Under the pieces are notes generated by a model. It was not told the DNA's origin, did not search any database, and saw only the letters and a program-made list of their open reading frames with translations. Below, one piece after another: positions 17,651-26,735 of a DNA stretch of 64,000 bases (its first letter is position 1; each line of letters opens with the position of its first letter). Made by a program: the position numbers and the translations under genes. The stretch comes from Komagataeibacter xylinus (GTDB taxonomy: Bacteria > Pseudomonadota > Alphaproteobacteria > Acetobacterales > Acetobacteraceae): the NCBI RefSeq assembly GCF_009834365.1, contig NZ_CP041348.1, positions 3,075,001 to 3,139,000 on the forward strand. The letters are read 5' to 3'.

Positions 17651-18545
17651 TACTTACCCATGCTGCTCCAGTACCGGCACGGGCAGGCTGAAGGCAGGCC
17701 CGCTGCATCCCGGTTTGCTGGAGACGTAAACACTTCATCATCACTTAAGTAAATTCATTAGGTATTTTTTCGGAACATGCCACCATCATGCGTGGCTGTC
17801 CATATGTATAGATCGGAATATTTGAGGTGAAAAAATGAGAACAACAACCCTCGATTGTAAAAAATAGATCCAAAAGAGCGGCCTCTTGCGCTTTCGGGTT
17901 GCATGCAGGGATAGAATTAATGTGGAAATCGTATTTTCTTGCAAAAAGTTGAAACAAAATATTAAGTTAATATCTCTTAACCTTATGGTTTATGTTTTTA
18001 TTTACATCAGTCCATAAAAAATCACTTAAAATACACCTGTTCACTTCTAGAACATTCTTTCCCTGGTTGAAAAATTAGTATTTAGGTATATTTTCCTATA
18101 ACCGTGATGATGCTGGTATATTTACGGATCATGCCAAGGAGTATCTGTATTCATGACCTTGGAAAGGCATCGTATTATGAACATATATTCATATGTACGA
18201 TATCAATATTTATGAAAGCGTCAGTGCTCAAGCTTACCATAATCGTATAATGAAATGGTTCGATTAAAATCATTTCAGGAATTATGGCAAAAATCAGGCA
18301 GGCCGCGCGCGCGGCGCCAGATCTTGCAACCGGGTGCAAGCGTGTGGCTGCGCACAATGTCTCAATAAGAAATATTCATAACGTTATTAGAAAATTACTA
18401 CCTGAGGTTGCGTCATTCCCCTTTGCGGCCTCGCGCCTATATGATCCAGCCAGCGGTTTATGGTATTGCAGGTTGCATTTGCCGCCTCCCTTGGCCGATA
18501 CCACCATCATGGCGCAGACTGTCCCGCGTCAGGCGGAAAACGGAT
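17651..18545. other. Long AT-rich intergenic region
   Basis: Roughly 900 bases between the amidohydrolase gene and the DUF1275 gene, AT-rich from about 17730 to 18290 in contrast to its flanks. Frames on either strand are short and unlike known proteins. It contains a 7-bp inverted repeat, TGAAATG (18251-18257) and CATTTCA (18271-18277). It may carry promoters for the flanking genes or be the remnant of decayed or acquired DNA; I see nothing that decides this. Confidence 0.5.
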
Positions 18546-19247
18546 ATGCTGGTTCACGAAGGCCCATCACGCAGTATCAGAACCGACTTCAGGCTGGGCT
18601 GCACGCTCGCCGCTGTGGCAGGCGGCGTGAATGTGAGTGGTTTCCTGGCGGTCGGTTCCTATGCAGCGAACATGACAGGCAACCTTTCGGGCATGGCTAC
18701 AGGGCTGGTGCAGGGCGGCCGCATGGCCGTGCTGTGTGGCCTGGGGCTGGTCATTTCCTTCGTGGCAGGGGCCGTGGTAGCGACACTTCGCCTCAGGGCC
18801 GGGTGCAGGCGAGGCGTAGCCTGCATGCATGCCCGCATCATCTTGCTGGAAGGCATGGCACTCGTGGCGCTGGGGCTGATGGCGGCCTGCCTGCCTGCGG
18901 GGTCAGGTGCCGGAGTGCTGGGCTATAGCCTGAGTTTTCTTATGGGGATGCAAAACGCCACGGTTACCCATATTTCGGGTGCGCGGGTACGCACCACGCA
19001 CATGACCGGCATGCTGACCGATCTCGGACTGGAACTGGCCCAGTGGATGGAAAACCGGGCCTCTCCCTCACCTGACGTAACAACGCGGCTGCGCCTTCAT
19101 GGCGCGATCATCGCCTCCTTCCTGCTGGGAGGCACCGCGGGCGCGCTGGGCTACGGGCTTTGGGGCGCACGATCGCTTGCAGGAATGGGGGGAGCGCTGA
19201 TCCTGCTCGCGCTGCCAGCTGTTATGCGGGGCACGGAGCGGGCATAA
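18546..19247 (+). CDS. DUF1275 (YoaK-family) membrane protein
   Basis: 233 residues from the ATG at 18546, which places the conserved DUF1275 opening (CTLAAVAGGVNVSGF) about 20 residues in. The following SYAANMTGNLSGM and later GMQNATVTHISGARVRTTHMTG are the two hallmark stretches of the family. Six or so membrane spans are predicted. The function of DUF1275 proteins is not established; a transporter role is usually guessed. A longer frame from 18408 adds an Arg-rich segment with no family match, so I reject it as the start. Confidence 0.85.
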   Translation: MLVHEGPSRSIRTDFRLGCTLAAVAGGVNVSGFLAVGSYAANMTGNLSGMATGLVQGGRMAVLCGLGLVISFVAGAVVATLRLRAGCRRGVACMHARIILLEGMALVALGLMAACLPAGSGAGVLGYSLSFLMGMQNATVTHISGARVRTTHMTGMLTDLGLELAQWMENRASPSPDVTTRLRLHGAIIASFLLGGTAGALGYGLWGARSLAGMGGALILLALPAVMRGTERA

Positions 19248-19346
19248 AGCACGGGCCACCTGCCCTTGCATGCCACCGGGTGCCATTTTATTCTTGGCGT
19301 TGCAGCAGCCAGCATGGGCCGCACCAGAGGGGTGAAAACACACAGC

Positions 19347-19844
19347 ATGACACAACAGACAAAGGCTACCGAATTTCTCGCTGCCAGTGGCGTGCCGTTT
19401 TCGGTGCATCATTACGAATATGCGCCCGGTGGCGGGCTGATCGGCATGCAGGCCGCATCCTCCATCGGAGCGGACCCCGCCTGCGTGCTCAAGACGCTGG
19501 TGGTGGAAGTGGACCGCACGACACCCGTCTGCCTTGTGGTGCCAGCCGACCACAGGGTCAACTTCAAGGCGGTGGCGGCCCTGTTCGGGGGGCGCAATGC
19601 CCGCATGATGCCGCCCGAGAAATCCGCGGCACTGACCGGCTTCCGCTCCGGTGGCACCAGCCCGTTCGGGCAGGCCACCCCCATGCCTGTCGTGCTGTCG
19701 GCTGCGGCGATCGCGCAACCCACGGTCTATATCAACGCTGGCGACCAGGGGCTTGTCGTCGCCCTTGCCCCGGCTGATGCGCAGAAAGCTGCCAGCGCCC
19801 AGGTGGCCGATATTTCGGCCCAGCCGCCTGCCAGCAAGGACTGA
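19347..19844 (+). CDS. ybaK: YbaK-type aminoacyl-tRNA deacylase
   Basis: 165 residues, single YbaK/EbsC editing domain. Motifs: VLKTLVVE with the key Lys, LVVPADHRVNFKAVA, and GGTSPFGQATPMPVV near the C-terminus. Members hydrolyse mischarged Cys-tRNA(Pro) or related tRNAs in the cytoplasm as a proofreading step in trans to prolyl-tRNA synthetase. The ATG at 19347 (MTQQTKATEFL) gives a normal family N-terminus; the frame's earlier start only adds 27 odd residues. It lies between two membrane protein genes with no obvious functional link. Confidence 0.88.
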   Translation: MTQQTKATEFLAASGVPFSVHHYEYAPGGGLIGMQAASSIGADPACVLKTLVVEVDRTTPVCLVVPADHRVNFKAVAALFGGRNARMMPPEKSAALTGFRSGGTSPFGQATPMPVVLSAAAIAQPTVYINAGDQGLVVALAPADAQKAASAQVADISAQPPASKD

Positions 19845-19912
19845 TCTGCCCTGGCGCAGGGCGGAACGACGCGCGGGGTTTAAATCCGTCAAAACCCTGC
19901 TATGCAGGAAGC

Positions 19913-20815
19913 ATGAGCAACAAGAGCCTGACAGCCCGCATGCTGCCGCTTGCCGTGGCTGTGGCCATCCTGTCATGGGCCAGCGCCTACCCGGTGGTGC
20001 GCATTGCATTGCGCGACATGCCGCCGGTACCGCTGGCCGCCATCCGTTACGCGGTGGCGGCGGTGCTCGCGGCCCTGTGGCTGGCCTGCAGGCGCGTGCC
20101 GCCGCCTGCCTGGCGGGATGTGCCGCGCATACTGGCCTGCGCGGGCATTGGCATTGCCCTTTATAATGTACTCTTCAACATGGGTGAGGTCACGGTCTCG
20201 GCCGGGGCGGCAAGCCTGCTCATCAGTTCGTGTCCGCTCATGACCGCGCTGATCGCCATGCCCGTTCTGGGCGAGCGGCTGACCGGTTGGGGCTGGGCGG
20301 GGTCGGTGATCAGTTTCTCAGGCGTGATCCTGATCGCGGGGGGGCAGGCAGGCGGCATTGCGTTTGGCTCCGGGGCAACCATGGTGCTGGCCGCCGCCCT
20401 GTGCTCCGCAATCTATACCATCATGCTGCGCCAGCTCACGCCGCGCTATGGGGCGCTGCCCACCATTGCCTATATTCTCATTGCGGGGGGACTGCTGCTG
20501 CTACCGTGGCTGCCCCGTGCCTGCATGGTTATCGTCCATGCGCCGTGGTCGTGCACGGCAGCCGTGGTTGAACTGGCCGTCTTTCCCGCAGCACTGGGCT
20601 ACGGCGCATGGACCTTCGTCATCAGTCACATGGGGGCTGCGCGTGGCTCCGCCCTGCTCTATACCCTGCCCCCCGTCACCATGCTGCTGGCCTTTGCCCT
20701 GACGGGGGAAGTACCCGCAGCCCGCACGCTGCTTGGCGGTGGCGTGGTCATGCTGGGGGTCGTGATCATGAACACATGGGGCCACCCGGCATGGCGGCAG
20801 TCCGCACGGAGCTGA
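19913..20815 (+). CDS. EamA-family (DMT) transporter
   Basis: 300 residues, ten predicted membrane spans, two EamA repeats (about 12-140 and 150-290). The opening VAILSWASAYPVVRIALRDM and the TVSAGAASLLISSCPLMTALIA stretch are typical of the YedA/RhtA-like metabolite exporters. The substrate is unknown. This is the second of three DMT exporters in the window; they are not close copies of each other. Confidence 0.87.
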   Translation: MSNKSLTARMLPLAVAVAILSWASAYPVVRIALRDMPPVPLAAIRYAVAAVLAALWLACRRVPPPAWRDVPRILACAGIGIALYNVLFNMGEVTVSAGAASLLISSCPLMTALIAMPVLGERLTGWGWAGSVISFSGVILIAGGQAGGIAFGSGATMVLAAALCSAIYTIMLRQLTPRYGALPTIAYILIAGGLLLLPWLPRACMVIVHAPWSCTAAVVELAVFPAALGYGAWTFVISHMGAARGSALLYTLPPVTMLLAFALTGEVPAARTLLGGGVVMLGVVIMNTWGHPAWRQSARS

Positions 20816-20917
20816 TGCGGCATGATGGGCAGCGTGTTTCAAAAACGGGCGTTTCAAACCGTCTCTTAACCTTTTGCGGGCATAACGCCGTGAACAGGAA
20901 CGAGACAGGGATTGAGA

Positions 20918-23872
20918 ATGGCTGTTTCCCCCGATCATGCGGAAATGGCTGCCCGCTGGGCCAGTTTCGATGCCGCATGGTACCATGCCCGCTATACGGC
21001 GGTGCTGGACCTTATGGACGTAACACCCGCGCAGGCATTTGATTTCTACCACGAGCATGGCGCGGCCCTGCGCCACGCCCCCAACCCGTTCTTTGATGAG
21101 GAATGGTACTGCACCACCTACCCTGACGTGGCCGCCCTTGTGGCGCAGGGCATATGGCGCAGCGGGTTCGACCATTACCTGAACGCGGGCCTGCATGACC
21201 ACAACCCGCACTGGCTGTTTGACGAGCACGCCTACCGCGCCGCCTACCCCGACATGACGCAGGCCGGCCTCGAGCAGGCCGGCTACCGCAATGGCTACGA
21301 CCATTACCTGCGCACGGGCGATGCGGAGATGCGCACCGGGTCATGCTTTTTTGACCCGGCCACCTATCTCGCCTTGGCTCCTGAGGGAGAAGGCAGCACC
21401 CTCACCCATCCTTTTGCCGATTACCTGCTGCGCGGGGCCACGGCCCTGCCCTGTCGCACGCTCTCGCCCTATTTCGATGCCGAATGGTACGCACGCACCT
21501 ACCCCGACGTGCAGGCCGAAATTACGCAAGGGTTGTGGCAATCCGCCCTGCACCATTATCTGTGCAATGCCACGCCGCTGGCCTTTGACCCTGGCCCCCT
21601 GTTTTCTGAATCGTTCTACTGCGCCGTCAACCCCGACGTGCTCGAGGCGGTAGAACGGGGCGAGCTACGCAACGGCTATGCCCACTTCCTGCGCGACGGC
21701 GTGCATGAGCAGCGCAAGCCATGCTCGATGCTGGACCTAGCGCAATACATGCGTGATCCCGCCATTCAGGCCGATGTGGCGGCAGGCCGCGCGCGGGATG
21801 GTTTTGGCCACTACCTCACCGCCCGCCCCGATTTGCGCCCTGCAGCCCCGCCGCCTGTAACCGAGGCGCAGGCCCGCGCCCTGTTCCGCCACATGTGCGC
21901 CGTGCGCCTGCCGCTGCTGCTGGCAACGGGCATCGATTTCAGTGCCAGCGAACCGCCCGCGCTCAGTGTCATCATCATCGCCCATGACCAGTTTGAAATG
22001 ACCATGTCCACGCTGGCCTCGCTGCGGGCCAACTACGCGGGCGCGCTGCAGGTGATCGTGGTGGATTCCGGCTCGCGCGATGGCGTGGCCCATATCGAGC
22101 AGCATGTAAAAGGCATCGAGGTGCTGCGCTTTGCAGGCAATATCGGCTTCGTGCGCGGGTGCAATGCGGGCCTCGCCAGAGTGGCGGCGCCTGCCGTGCT
22201 GTTCCTCAACAACGATGTGGACCTGCAATACGGCGCGATTGCCAACGCGCTGGCCCGCCTCATGGCTGACGGGGCGACAGGGGCTGTGGGCGGACGCATC
22301 ATCCGCACCCATGGCGTGTTGCAGGAGGCAGGCAGCATTGTATGGCGCGATGGCTCGGTGCAGGGCTACATGCGCGATGCCCACCCCGCCGTGCCCGAAG
22401 CCGGATTTGTGCGCGCGGTCGATTTCTGCTCGGGCGTGTTCCTTATGGTCCGCACCGATGTGGCGCAGGCGCTTGGCGGGTTTGATGAAGCCTATGCCCC
22501 CGCCTATTTTGAGGAGACGGATCTGTGCCTGCGCATCCGTGCGCAGGGTTACCGCATCCTGTACGATCCCACCGTATGCCTTGTGCATTATGAATGTGGC
22601 ACATCGGACGCCACCAGCGCCTCGCGTCTGATCGCACGCAACAGCGCCCTGTTCACGCGCCGCCATGGGCCGGAACTGCGGCGCAGGCCCCTGCGGCACG
22701 ACCCGCTGCAGGCCCGCGCCCGACATGCCGATGCCGGGCGCGGCCATGTGCTGTTCATCGAAGACAGGCTGCCATTACGGTATCTGGGCTCGGGCTTCAC
22801 GCGATCGAACGACATCATCACGGCGCTGGCGGCCCTGGGCTACCGTGTTACGGTCTACCCCATTTTCCGCCCGATTGAAGATCTGGCTACGATCCGCGCG
22901 GCCTTCCCCGATCAGGTCGAGGTCATTCACGACCGCGAACTGCCCGACCTGAGTGCTTTCTTGCAGGAACGCCGCAGCTGCTTCGATGCAATCTGGATCG
23001 CCCGCACCCATAATGCCGCCCGCATCGCCTCCATCTTCAACGAGGCCGCTTCCAGTATTCCGACCGACCGCATCGTGGTCGATACCGAGGCTCTGGCAAC
23101 CTGCCGCGACGTGGCCTATGAGCGTCTGCACGGCCTTGACAGCCCCCAGCCCTTTGCCGCGCGGCTGGCGGCGGAACTGGCCCCGCTCTTCCTTGCCCGC
23201 CGGGTCGTGGCGGTGAACGGGGCCGAGGCGGACCTGCTGCGTGAGGCAGGCTTTGATAATGTCTCCGTTCTGGGCCATGCGCAGGTGCCCCGCGCCATGG
23301 GGCCGGGCTGGGAAGCACGGCGGGACATCCTGTTCCTTGGCGCGGTGCATGACCAGCAGGCCCCCAACCTCGACTCACTTGCCTGGTTCAGCGCCGAAGT
23401 GCTGCCCCGGCTCGTGGCCGAACTCGGGCCGGACATCCGCTTTGGCGTGTGCGGTCATGTCAACCCGCGCGTTGATCTTGGTCCTTTGCGCCAGCACCCC
23501 AATGTATGCATGCTGGGTCAGGTAGCCGATACAGCTCCCATCTATGACCGGTATCGCGTGTTTGTAGCACCCACCCGGTTTGCCGCGGGCATTGCCTATA
23601 AACTGCACGAGGCGGCGGCCAATGGCCTGCCCGTAGTCGGTTCGCCGCTGCTGTGCCAGCAGGCGGGCTGGCAGGACGGCCATGAAATGCTCTGTGCTGA
23701 CATAACCGACCCTGCCGCCTTTGCCGCGCAGGTCATCCGGCTGTATCGTGACCAGACGTTATGGGATACGGTGCGCGCCAATGCACTGCGCCGCATCGCC
23801 ACCGAACAGGCGCCGGATGCCTATCAGGAACGGATCGGTGAAATCATGAACAGCCTGTTTGCGCCAGACTGA
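20918..23872 (+). CDS. Two-domain GT2-GT4 glycosyltransferase with N-terminal YPD repeats
   Basis: 984 residues from the ATG at 20918 (a TTG two codons earlier is less likely; GGG lies 8 bases upstream of the ATG). Residues about 17-300 hold seven degenerate modules of 30-45 residues built on FDxxWYxxxYPDV followed by a GFDHYLxxG-like end. Residues about 335-590 are a GT2 domain: LSVIIIAHDQ, NIGFVRGCNAGL, LFLNNDVDL (DxD) and YFEETDLCLRI (acid region). Residues about 620-980 are a GT4/GT-B part with RSNDIITAL, FLGAVHDQQAPN and AAANGLPVVGSPLL. It likely builds two linkages of a surface glycan. It is a lone gene with a 100-base leader. Confidence 0.88.
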   Translation: MAVSPDHAEMAARWASFDAAWYHARYTAVLDLMDVTPAQAFDFYHEHGAALRHAPNPFFDEEWYCTTYPDVAALVAQGIWRSGFDHYLNAGLHDHNPHWLFDEHAYRAAYPDMTQAGLEQAGYRNGYDHYLRTGDAEMRTGSCFFDPATYLALAPEGEGSTLTHPFADYLLRGATALPCRTLSPYFDAEWYARTYPDVQAEITQGLWQSALHHYLCNATPLAFDPGPLFSESFYCAVNPDVLEAVERGELRNGYAHFLRDGVHEQRKPCSMLDLAQYMRDPAIQADVAAGRARDGFGHYLTARPDLRPAAPPPVTEAQARALFRHMCAVRLPLLLATGIDFSASEPPALSVIIIAHDQFEMTMSTLASLRANYAGALQVIVVDSGSRDGVAHIEQHVKGIEVLRFAGNIGFVRGCNAGLARVAAPAVLFLNNDVDLQYGAIANALARLMADGATGAVGGRIIRTHGVLQEAGSIVWRDGSVQGYMRDAHPAVPEAGFVRAVDFCSGVFLMVRTDVAQALGGFDEAYAPAYFEETDLCLRIRAQGYRILYDPTVCLVHYECGTSDATSASRLIARNSALFTRRHGPELRRRPLRHDPLQARARHADAGRGHVLFIEDRLPLRYLGSGFTRSNDIITALAALGYRVTVYPIFRPIEDLATIRAAFPDQVEVIHDRELPDLSAFLQERRSCFDAIWIARTHNAARIASIFNEAASSIPTDRIVVDTEALATCRDVAYERLHGLDSPQPFAARLAAELAPLFLARRVVAVNGAEADLLREAGFDNVSVLGHAQVPRAMGPGWEARRDILFLGAVHDQQAPNLDSLAWFSAEVLPRLVAELGPDIRFGVCGHVNPRVDLGPLRQHPNVCMLGQVADTAPIYDRYRVFVAPTRFAAGIAYKLHEAAANGLPVVGSPLLCQQAGWQDGHEMLCADITDPAAFAAQVIRLYRDQTLWDTVRANALRRIATEQAPDAYQERIGEIMNSLFAPD

Positions 23873-24002
23873 GAGCATGTGAAAACAATGCTTTGATATC
23901 GGGCATCGCCTTTGTGCACGTTGAGGTGATGGTATCCTGAGCTGGCTTTTCAACAGTCCCTGAGGCCGGTTGCGCCGCTGGCCCGTATCATGGAGAAGCC
24001 AG

Positions 24003-24680
24003 ATGACCGATATTTCCTTTGCCACAGGCATTGATGCAGCCCTGCAGGCCCGTGTGCTGGCCGCGCCGCATTTCCGCCGATGGCATGAGGCCATGCGCAC
24101 CCGCTTCACGCTGCGCCATGTGCTGGTGCGCGATGCGGTGGCCTTTGGCCCGGAACGCATGGGCTTCATACTTGTGGAAGCTGATGCCCTGCATGATGGC
24201 AAAGCCGTGCCCGGCCTGGCCCTGCTGCGGGGTGATTCCGTATCGGTCATGGTCGTGCTGCAATGCCCCGGCTACCCAGACCGCACCATTCTCACGCGTG
24301 AGGCCCGCGTGCCGGTCGCCCAAGCTGACCTGCTGGCCCTGCCTGCGGGCATGCTTGATGGCGGCGCGTTTGTCAGCACCGCCCTGCGCGAACTGGCGGA
24401 GGAAGTTGGAGCCGACCTGCATGTGCGCGCCGAGGATCTGGTGGAACTGACGCATGTCTGGCTCTCACCGGGCGGGTGTGACGAGGCGATTGGCCTGTAC
24501 TATACCGAACTGCAAATAGATGAGCCCCTGGCCCGGAGCCTGACGGACCGGCAGACCGGCCTTGCCTGCGAGCACGAACATATCCGCCTGCATGTGATCA
24601 ACATGGCCGATCTGCCCCATATCGGCATGACGGACGCCAAAACGTTGCTTTCATGGCACATGTATCAGGCACGAAAATGA
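24003..24680 (+). CDS. Nudix hydrolase, NUDX14/ADP-sugar diphosphatase-like
   Basis: 225 residues. The Nudix helix reads RELAEEVG with its metal-binding glutamates intact; the first part is GMLDGGAFVSTA instead of the usual GX5E, so the first consensus Glu is missing. The PAGMLD start and the later SPGGCDEAIGLYY resemble plant NUDX14-type ADP-sugar diphosphatases from memory, so an NDP-sugar or ADP-ribose substrate is likely. The ATG at 24003 is chosen over the upstream in-frame start because it gives a normal-length protein. The small RNA candidate follows 50 bases after its stop. Confidence 0.82.
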   Translation: MTDISFATGIDAALQARVLAAPHFRRWHEAMRTRFTLRHVLVRDAVAFGPERMGFILVEADALHDGKAVPGLALLRGDSVSVMVVLQCPGYPDRTILTREARVPVAQADLLALPAGMLDGGAFVSTALRELAEEVGADLHVRAEDLVELTHVWLSPGGCDEAIGLYYTELQIDEPLARSLTDRQTGLACEHEHIRLHVINMADLPHIGMTDAKTLLSWHMYQARK

Positions 24681-24695
24681 ACATACGTTTTTTTG

Positions 24696-24725
24696 TTGAC
24701 ACAACAATGTGAGGGTTGTCATAAC
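24696..24725 (+). promoter_or_regulatory. Promoter of the small RNA
   Basis: TTGACA at 24696-24701 is a perfect -35. CATAAC at 24720-24725 matches four of six -10 positions with an 18-base spacer. The start would fall near 24731, exactly at the base of the first RNA hairpin. Confidence 0.6.
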
Positions 24726-24730
24726 CGCTG

Positions 24731-24809
24731 GAAGCAGACCTGCCTTGTGCAACTGCTTCTTGGACGTTTCCTCCCTAAACTCAGCGGTGCATATGCACCG
24801 CTTTTTTTT
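24731..24809 (+). ncRNA. Small RNA, suhB/mmgR (alpha-r8)-like
   Basis: About 79 bases. GAAGCAG (24731-24737) pairs with CTGCTTC (24753-24759) to make a 5' hairpin. A single-stranded middle follows with TTGGACGTTTCCTCCC, whose CCTCCC is an anti-Shine-Dalgarno motif. A strong terminator closes it. From memory this layout and the CTTCTTGGxCG...CTCCCxAAACT stretch match the suhB/mmgR family (Rfam RF00519) of alphaproteobacteria, where mmgR limits polyhydroxybutyrate storage in Sinorhizobium. It would act by base pairing with mRNA leaders, probably with Hfq. Confidence 0.7.
24783..24809 (+). terminator. Rho-independent terminator of the small RNA
   Basis: AGCGGTGC (24783-24790), loop ATAT, GCACCGCT (24795-24802), then eight Ts in all. 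A textbook terminator. Confidence 0.9.
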
Positions 24810-24895
24810 GTCCTGTTTTATATAAATTTCCTATAACTCTATGTCGTGTAGTATAATGCGGCACAGACCAAATTACATGACGGGAACAAAGCAGA

Positions 24896-25261
24896 ATGAG
24901 CGGTATCTTCAATGATGTTATGGGCAAGCTGAGCGACCTGGCTGGTGCGGCAGGCCTGTCGGAGCAGGTGCATTCCTACCTGGCCGAGCTTCTTACCCCC
25001 GCCACCATCACCACCCTGCTGACCCAGGCGGAACAGGCCGGGCTGGGTGACAAGGTACGCTCATGGATTGGCGATGGCCACAACCTGCCCATCTCGACCG
25101 ATGAACTGCGCACGCTGCTGAGCAACCAGCAGGTTCAGGCCATGGTGGACAAGACCGGCCTGCCTGCCGCGACCATCCTGCCTGTTCTGGCCCATCTGCT
25201 GCCCCAGGCTGTCAATACCCAGACCCCGGCTGCTGCCGGGACAGATCCCAAAACTGCCTGA
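24896..25261 (+). CDS. YidB/DUF937-family protein
   Basis: 121 residues. The helical pattern with GLSEQVHSYLAELLTP, LGDKVRSWIGDGHNLPIS and LPVLAHLLPQAVN is the DUF937 (YidB) family signature. No signal peptide or membrane span; cytoplasmic, function unknown. The C-terminal 15 residues are a low-complexity Ala/Thr tail. It is transcribed behind the small RNA terminator and is followed by two hairpins of its own, so it appears to be a single-gene unit. Confidence 0.85.
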   Translation: MSGIFNDVMGKLSDLAGAAGLSEQVHSYLAELLTPATITTLLTQAEQAGLGDKVRSWIGDGHNLPISTDELRTLLSNQQVQAMVDKTGLPAATILPVLAHLLPQAVNTQTPAAAGTDPKTA

Positions 25262-25270
25262 ACGCAGAAC

Positions 25271-25296
25271 GGGGCCGGTTACATGTAACCGGCCCC
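25271..25296. repeat. 26-base perfect palindrome
   Basis: GGGGCCGGTTAC (25271-25282) is followed by its AT centre and exact complement to 25296. It lies 10 bases after the yidB-like stop, without a T tract, and sits just before a second hairpin. Confidence 0.7.
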
Positions 25297-25303
25297 GCCT
25301 CCA

Positions 25304-25322
25304 CGTGGCTTGGCCACGTTTT
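25304..25322 (+). terminator. Rho-independent-like terminator
   Basis: CGTGG (25304-25308), 5-base loop, CCACG (25314-25318), four Ts. Together with the palindrome before it this forms a double terminator for the yidB-like gene. Confidence 0.6.
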
Positions 25323-25624
25323 ATGATGCGAATTGCGGCATTAACTGCCTTTGGGAAAAAAGGCGACATTGCCTGAATGACTTCGGAACAGGCGATAATT
25401 CCCTGCTGCGGAAGGCATCACATATTATTTTAATTTTTGGGAGCGCTACCGGAGGCAATGGTAGGCGCATGACCCAGACATTCTGCTCTAGATGACAAAA
25501 ATGACTATACGGATTTTGCACGGATCCGGGCAATAACCCACGAATAAATACGAAGGATAGTGGACTTTCCCCGTAGGGGATTATCACACATCACTTCAAT
25601 ATTCGGGAGTTTTGCGGGACGCCG
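25323..25624. other. Intergenic region before tRNA-Val
   Basis: About 300 bases. It contains GCCTTT and AAAGGC around 25348-25364, a possible weak copy of the dispersed palindromic repeat. No supported gene. Confidence 0.4.
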
Positions 25625-25699
25625 TGGTGGGCGCAACAGGGATTGAACCTGTGACCCCTACCATGTCAAGATAGTGCTCTACCGCTGAGCTATGCGCCC
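25625..25699 (-). tRNA. tRNA-Val (GAC)
   Basis: Read on the minus strand: acceptor GGGCGCA with TGCGCCC, D stem GCTC/GAGC, anticodon stem CTATC/GGTAG with loop TTGACAT (anticodon GAC), T stem ACAGG/CCTGT with loop TTCAATC, discriminator A and an encoded CCA (25625-25627). All stems pair, with one G-T pair in the anticodon stem. Confidence 0.97.
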
Positions 25700-25874
25700 G
25701 CGGCGTCCGCTGAAATGGCTTTTACTGGCCCTTTCAGACAGATGCAACCCCCCTTTTCAAAAAAAACGCATTGACCCCCAAGCTGCCGCCTGCCCCTATG
25801 GCGGCCATGCGCTGTCCTGCCTTTCCGTTCCCGCCATCTTTTCCTATGCGGCTGTTCCCTATGGGAAAACCCGC

Positions 25875-26735
25875 ATGACGGAACGCGCCGTGCCGCCCTT
25901 CCATATCATTGAACCACAAGGCATCCACCGGCCGGTTATCGTGGCGTCTCCCCATTCGGGGCGCAACTACATGCCAGAGTTCCTGCGCCTGTCCCGGCTG
26001 GGCGCCCTTGCGCTGCGGCGTAGCGAAGACTGTTATGTGGAGCAGTTGTTTGAAGCAGCACCCAGGCAGGGGGCCACCCTGCTGCACGCTACCTTTCCAC
26101 GAGCCTATTGCGATGTGAACCGCGAGGCATGGGAACTCGACCCCACCATGTTTCGCGAGCCCCTGCCCGCCTGGTGCAATACCACCAGCCGCAAGGTCAA
26201 GGCGGGATTTGGCACCATTGCCCGCATTGCCTCGCGTGATGGGCCGATCTATGCGCGCCCGCTCCCCTTTGCGGAGGCGGAAAAGCGGGTACGCACCTGC
26301 TGGCAACCCTATCATGATGCCCTCGCCGGGCTGGTGCATGACTGCGTGGCGCGACATGGCTTCTGCCTCCTGCTTGATGCCCATTCCATGCCTGTGGTGA
26401 AGGGACGCGGGGAGCAGCCGGATTTTGTTCTGGGCAATGCCTGGGGCACGGCCTGCACCCAGCAGATGACAGCGCTGGTGGAACATGTGCTGACAGGCCA
26501 CGGCTACAGCGTTGCGCGCAACGTGCCTTTTGCAGGGGGATATGTGACCCGTCATTACGGGCGGCCACGGCGTGGCGTGCAGGCCCTGCAACTGGAAATG
26601 GGCCGGGCGCTGTATATGGATCAGGACACCCTGCAGCCGCATGAAGGCTTTGTGCGCCTGCAATCCGTACTGATGGAAGTGGTAGCCATGCTGGCGCAAT
26701 ATGGCGACATGCTGACGCAGATGGCAGCCGAGTAG
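25875..26735 (+). CDS. N-formylglutamate amidohydrolase
   Basis: 286 residues. IVASPHSGRNYMPEF, RRSEDCYVEQLFE, FPRAYCDVNREAWELDP and LLDAHSMP are the signature motifs of the HutG/FGase family. The enzyme cleaves N-formyl-L-glutamate to formate and glutamate, the last step of one histidine breakdown route. The frame is open further upstream but overlaps the tRNA gene there, so the ATG at 25875 (MTERAVPPF) is the sensible start. No other hut gene is nearby, so the substrate in vivo could be a related formylated compound. Confidence 0.85.
   Translation: MTERAVPPFHIIEPQGIHRPVIVASPHSGRNYMPEFLRLSRLGALALRRSEDCYVEQLFEAAPRQGATLLHATFPRAYCDVNREAWELDPTMFREPLPAWCNTTSRKVKAGFGTIARIASRDGPIYARPLPFAEAEKRVRTCWQPYHDALAGLVHDCVARHGFCLLLDAHSMPVVKGRGEQPDFVLGNAWGTACTQQMTALVEHVLTGHGYSVARNVPFAGGYVTRHYGRPRRGVQALQLEMGRALYMDQDTLQPHEGFVRLQSVLMEVVAMLAQYGDMLTQMAAE

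Noticed and set aside
18284-18545. Longer N-terminus or separate gene before the DUF1275 protein
   Set aside because: The extra sequence is Arg-rich, lacks family match and extends into an AT-rich gap.
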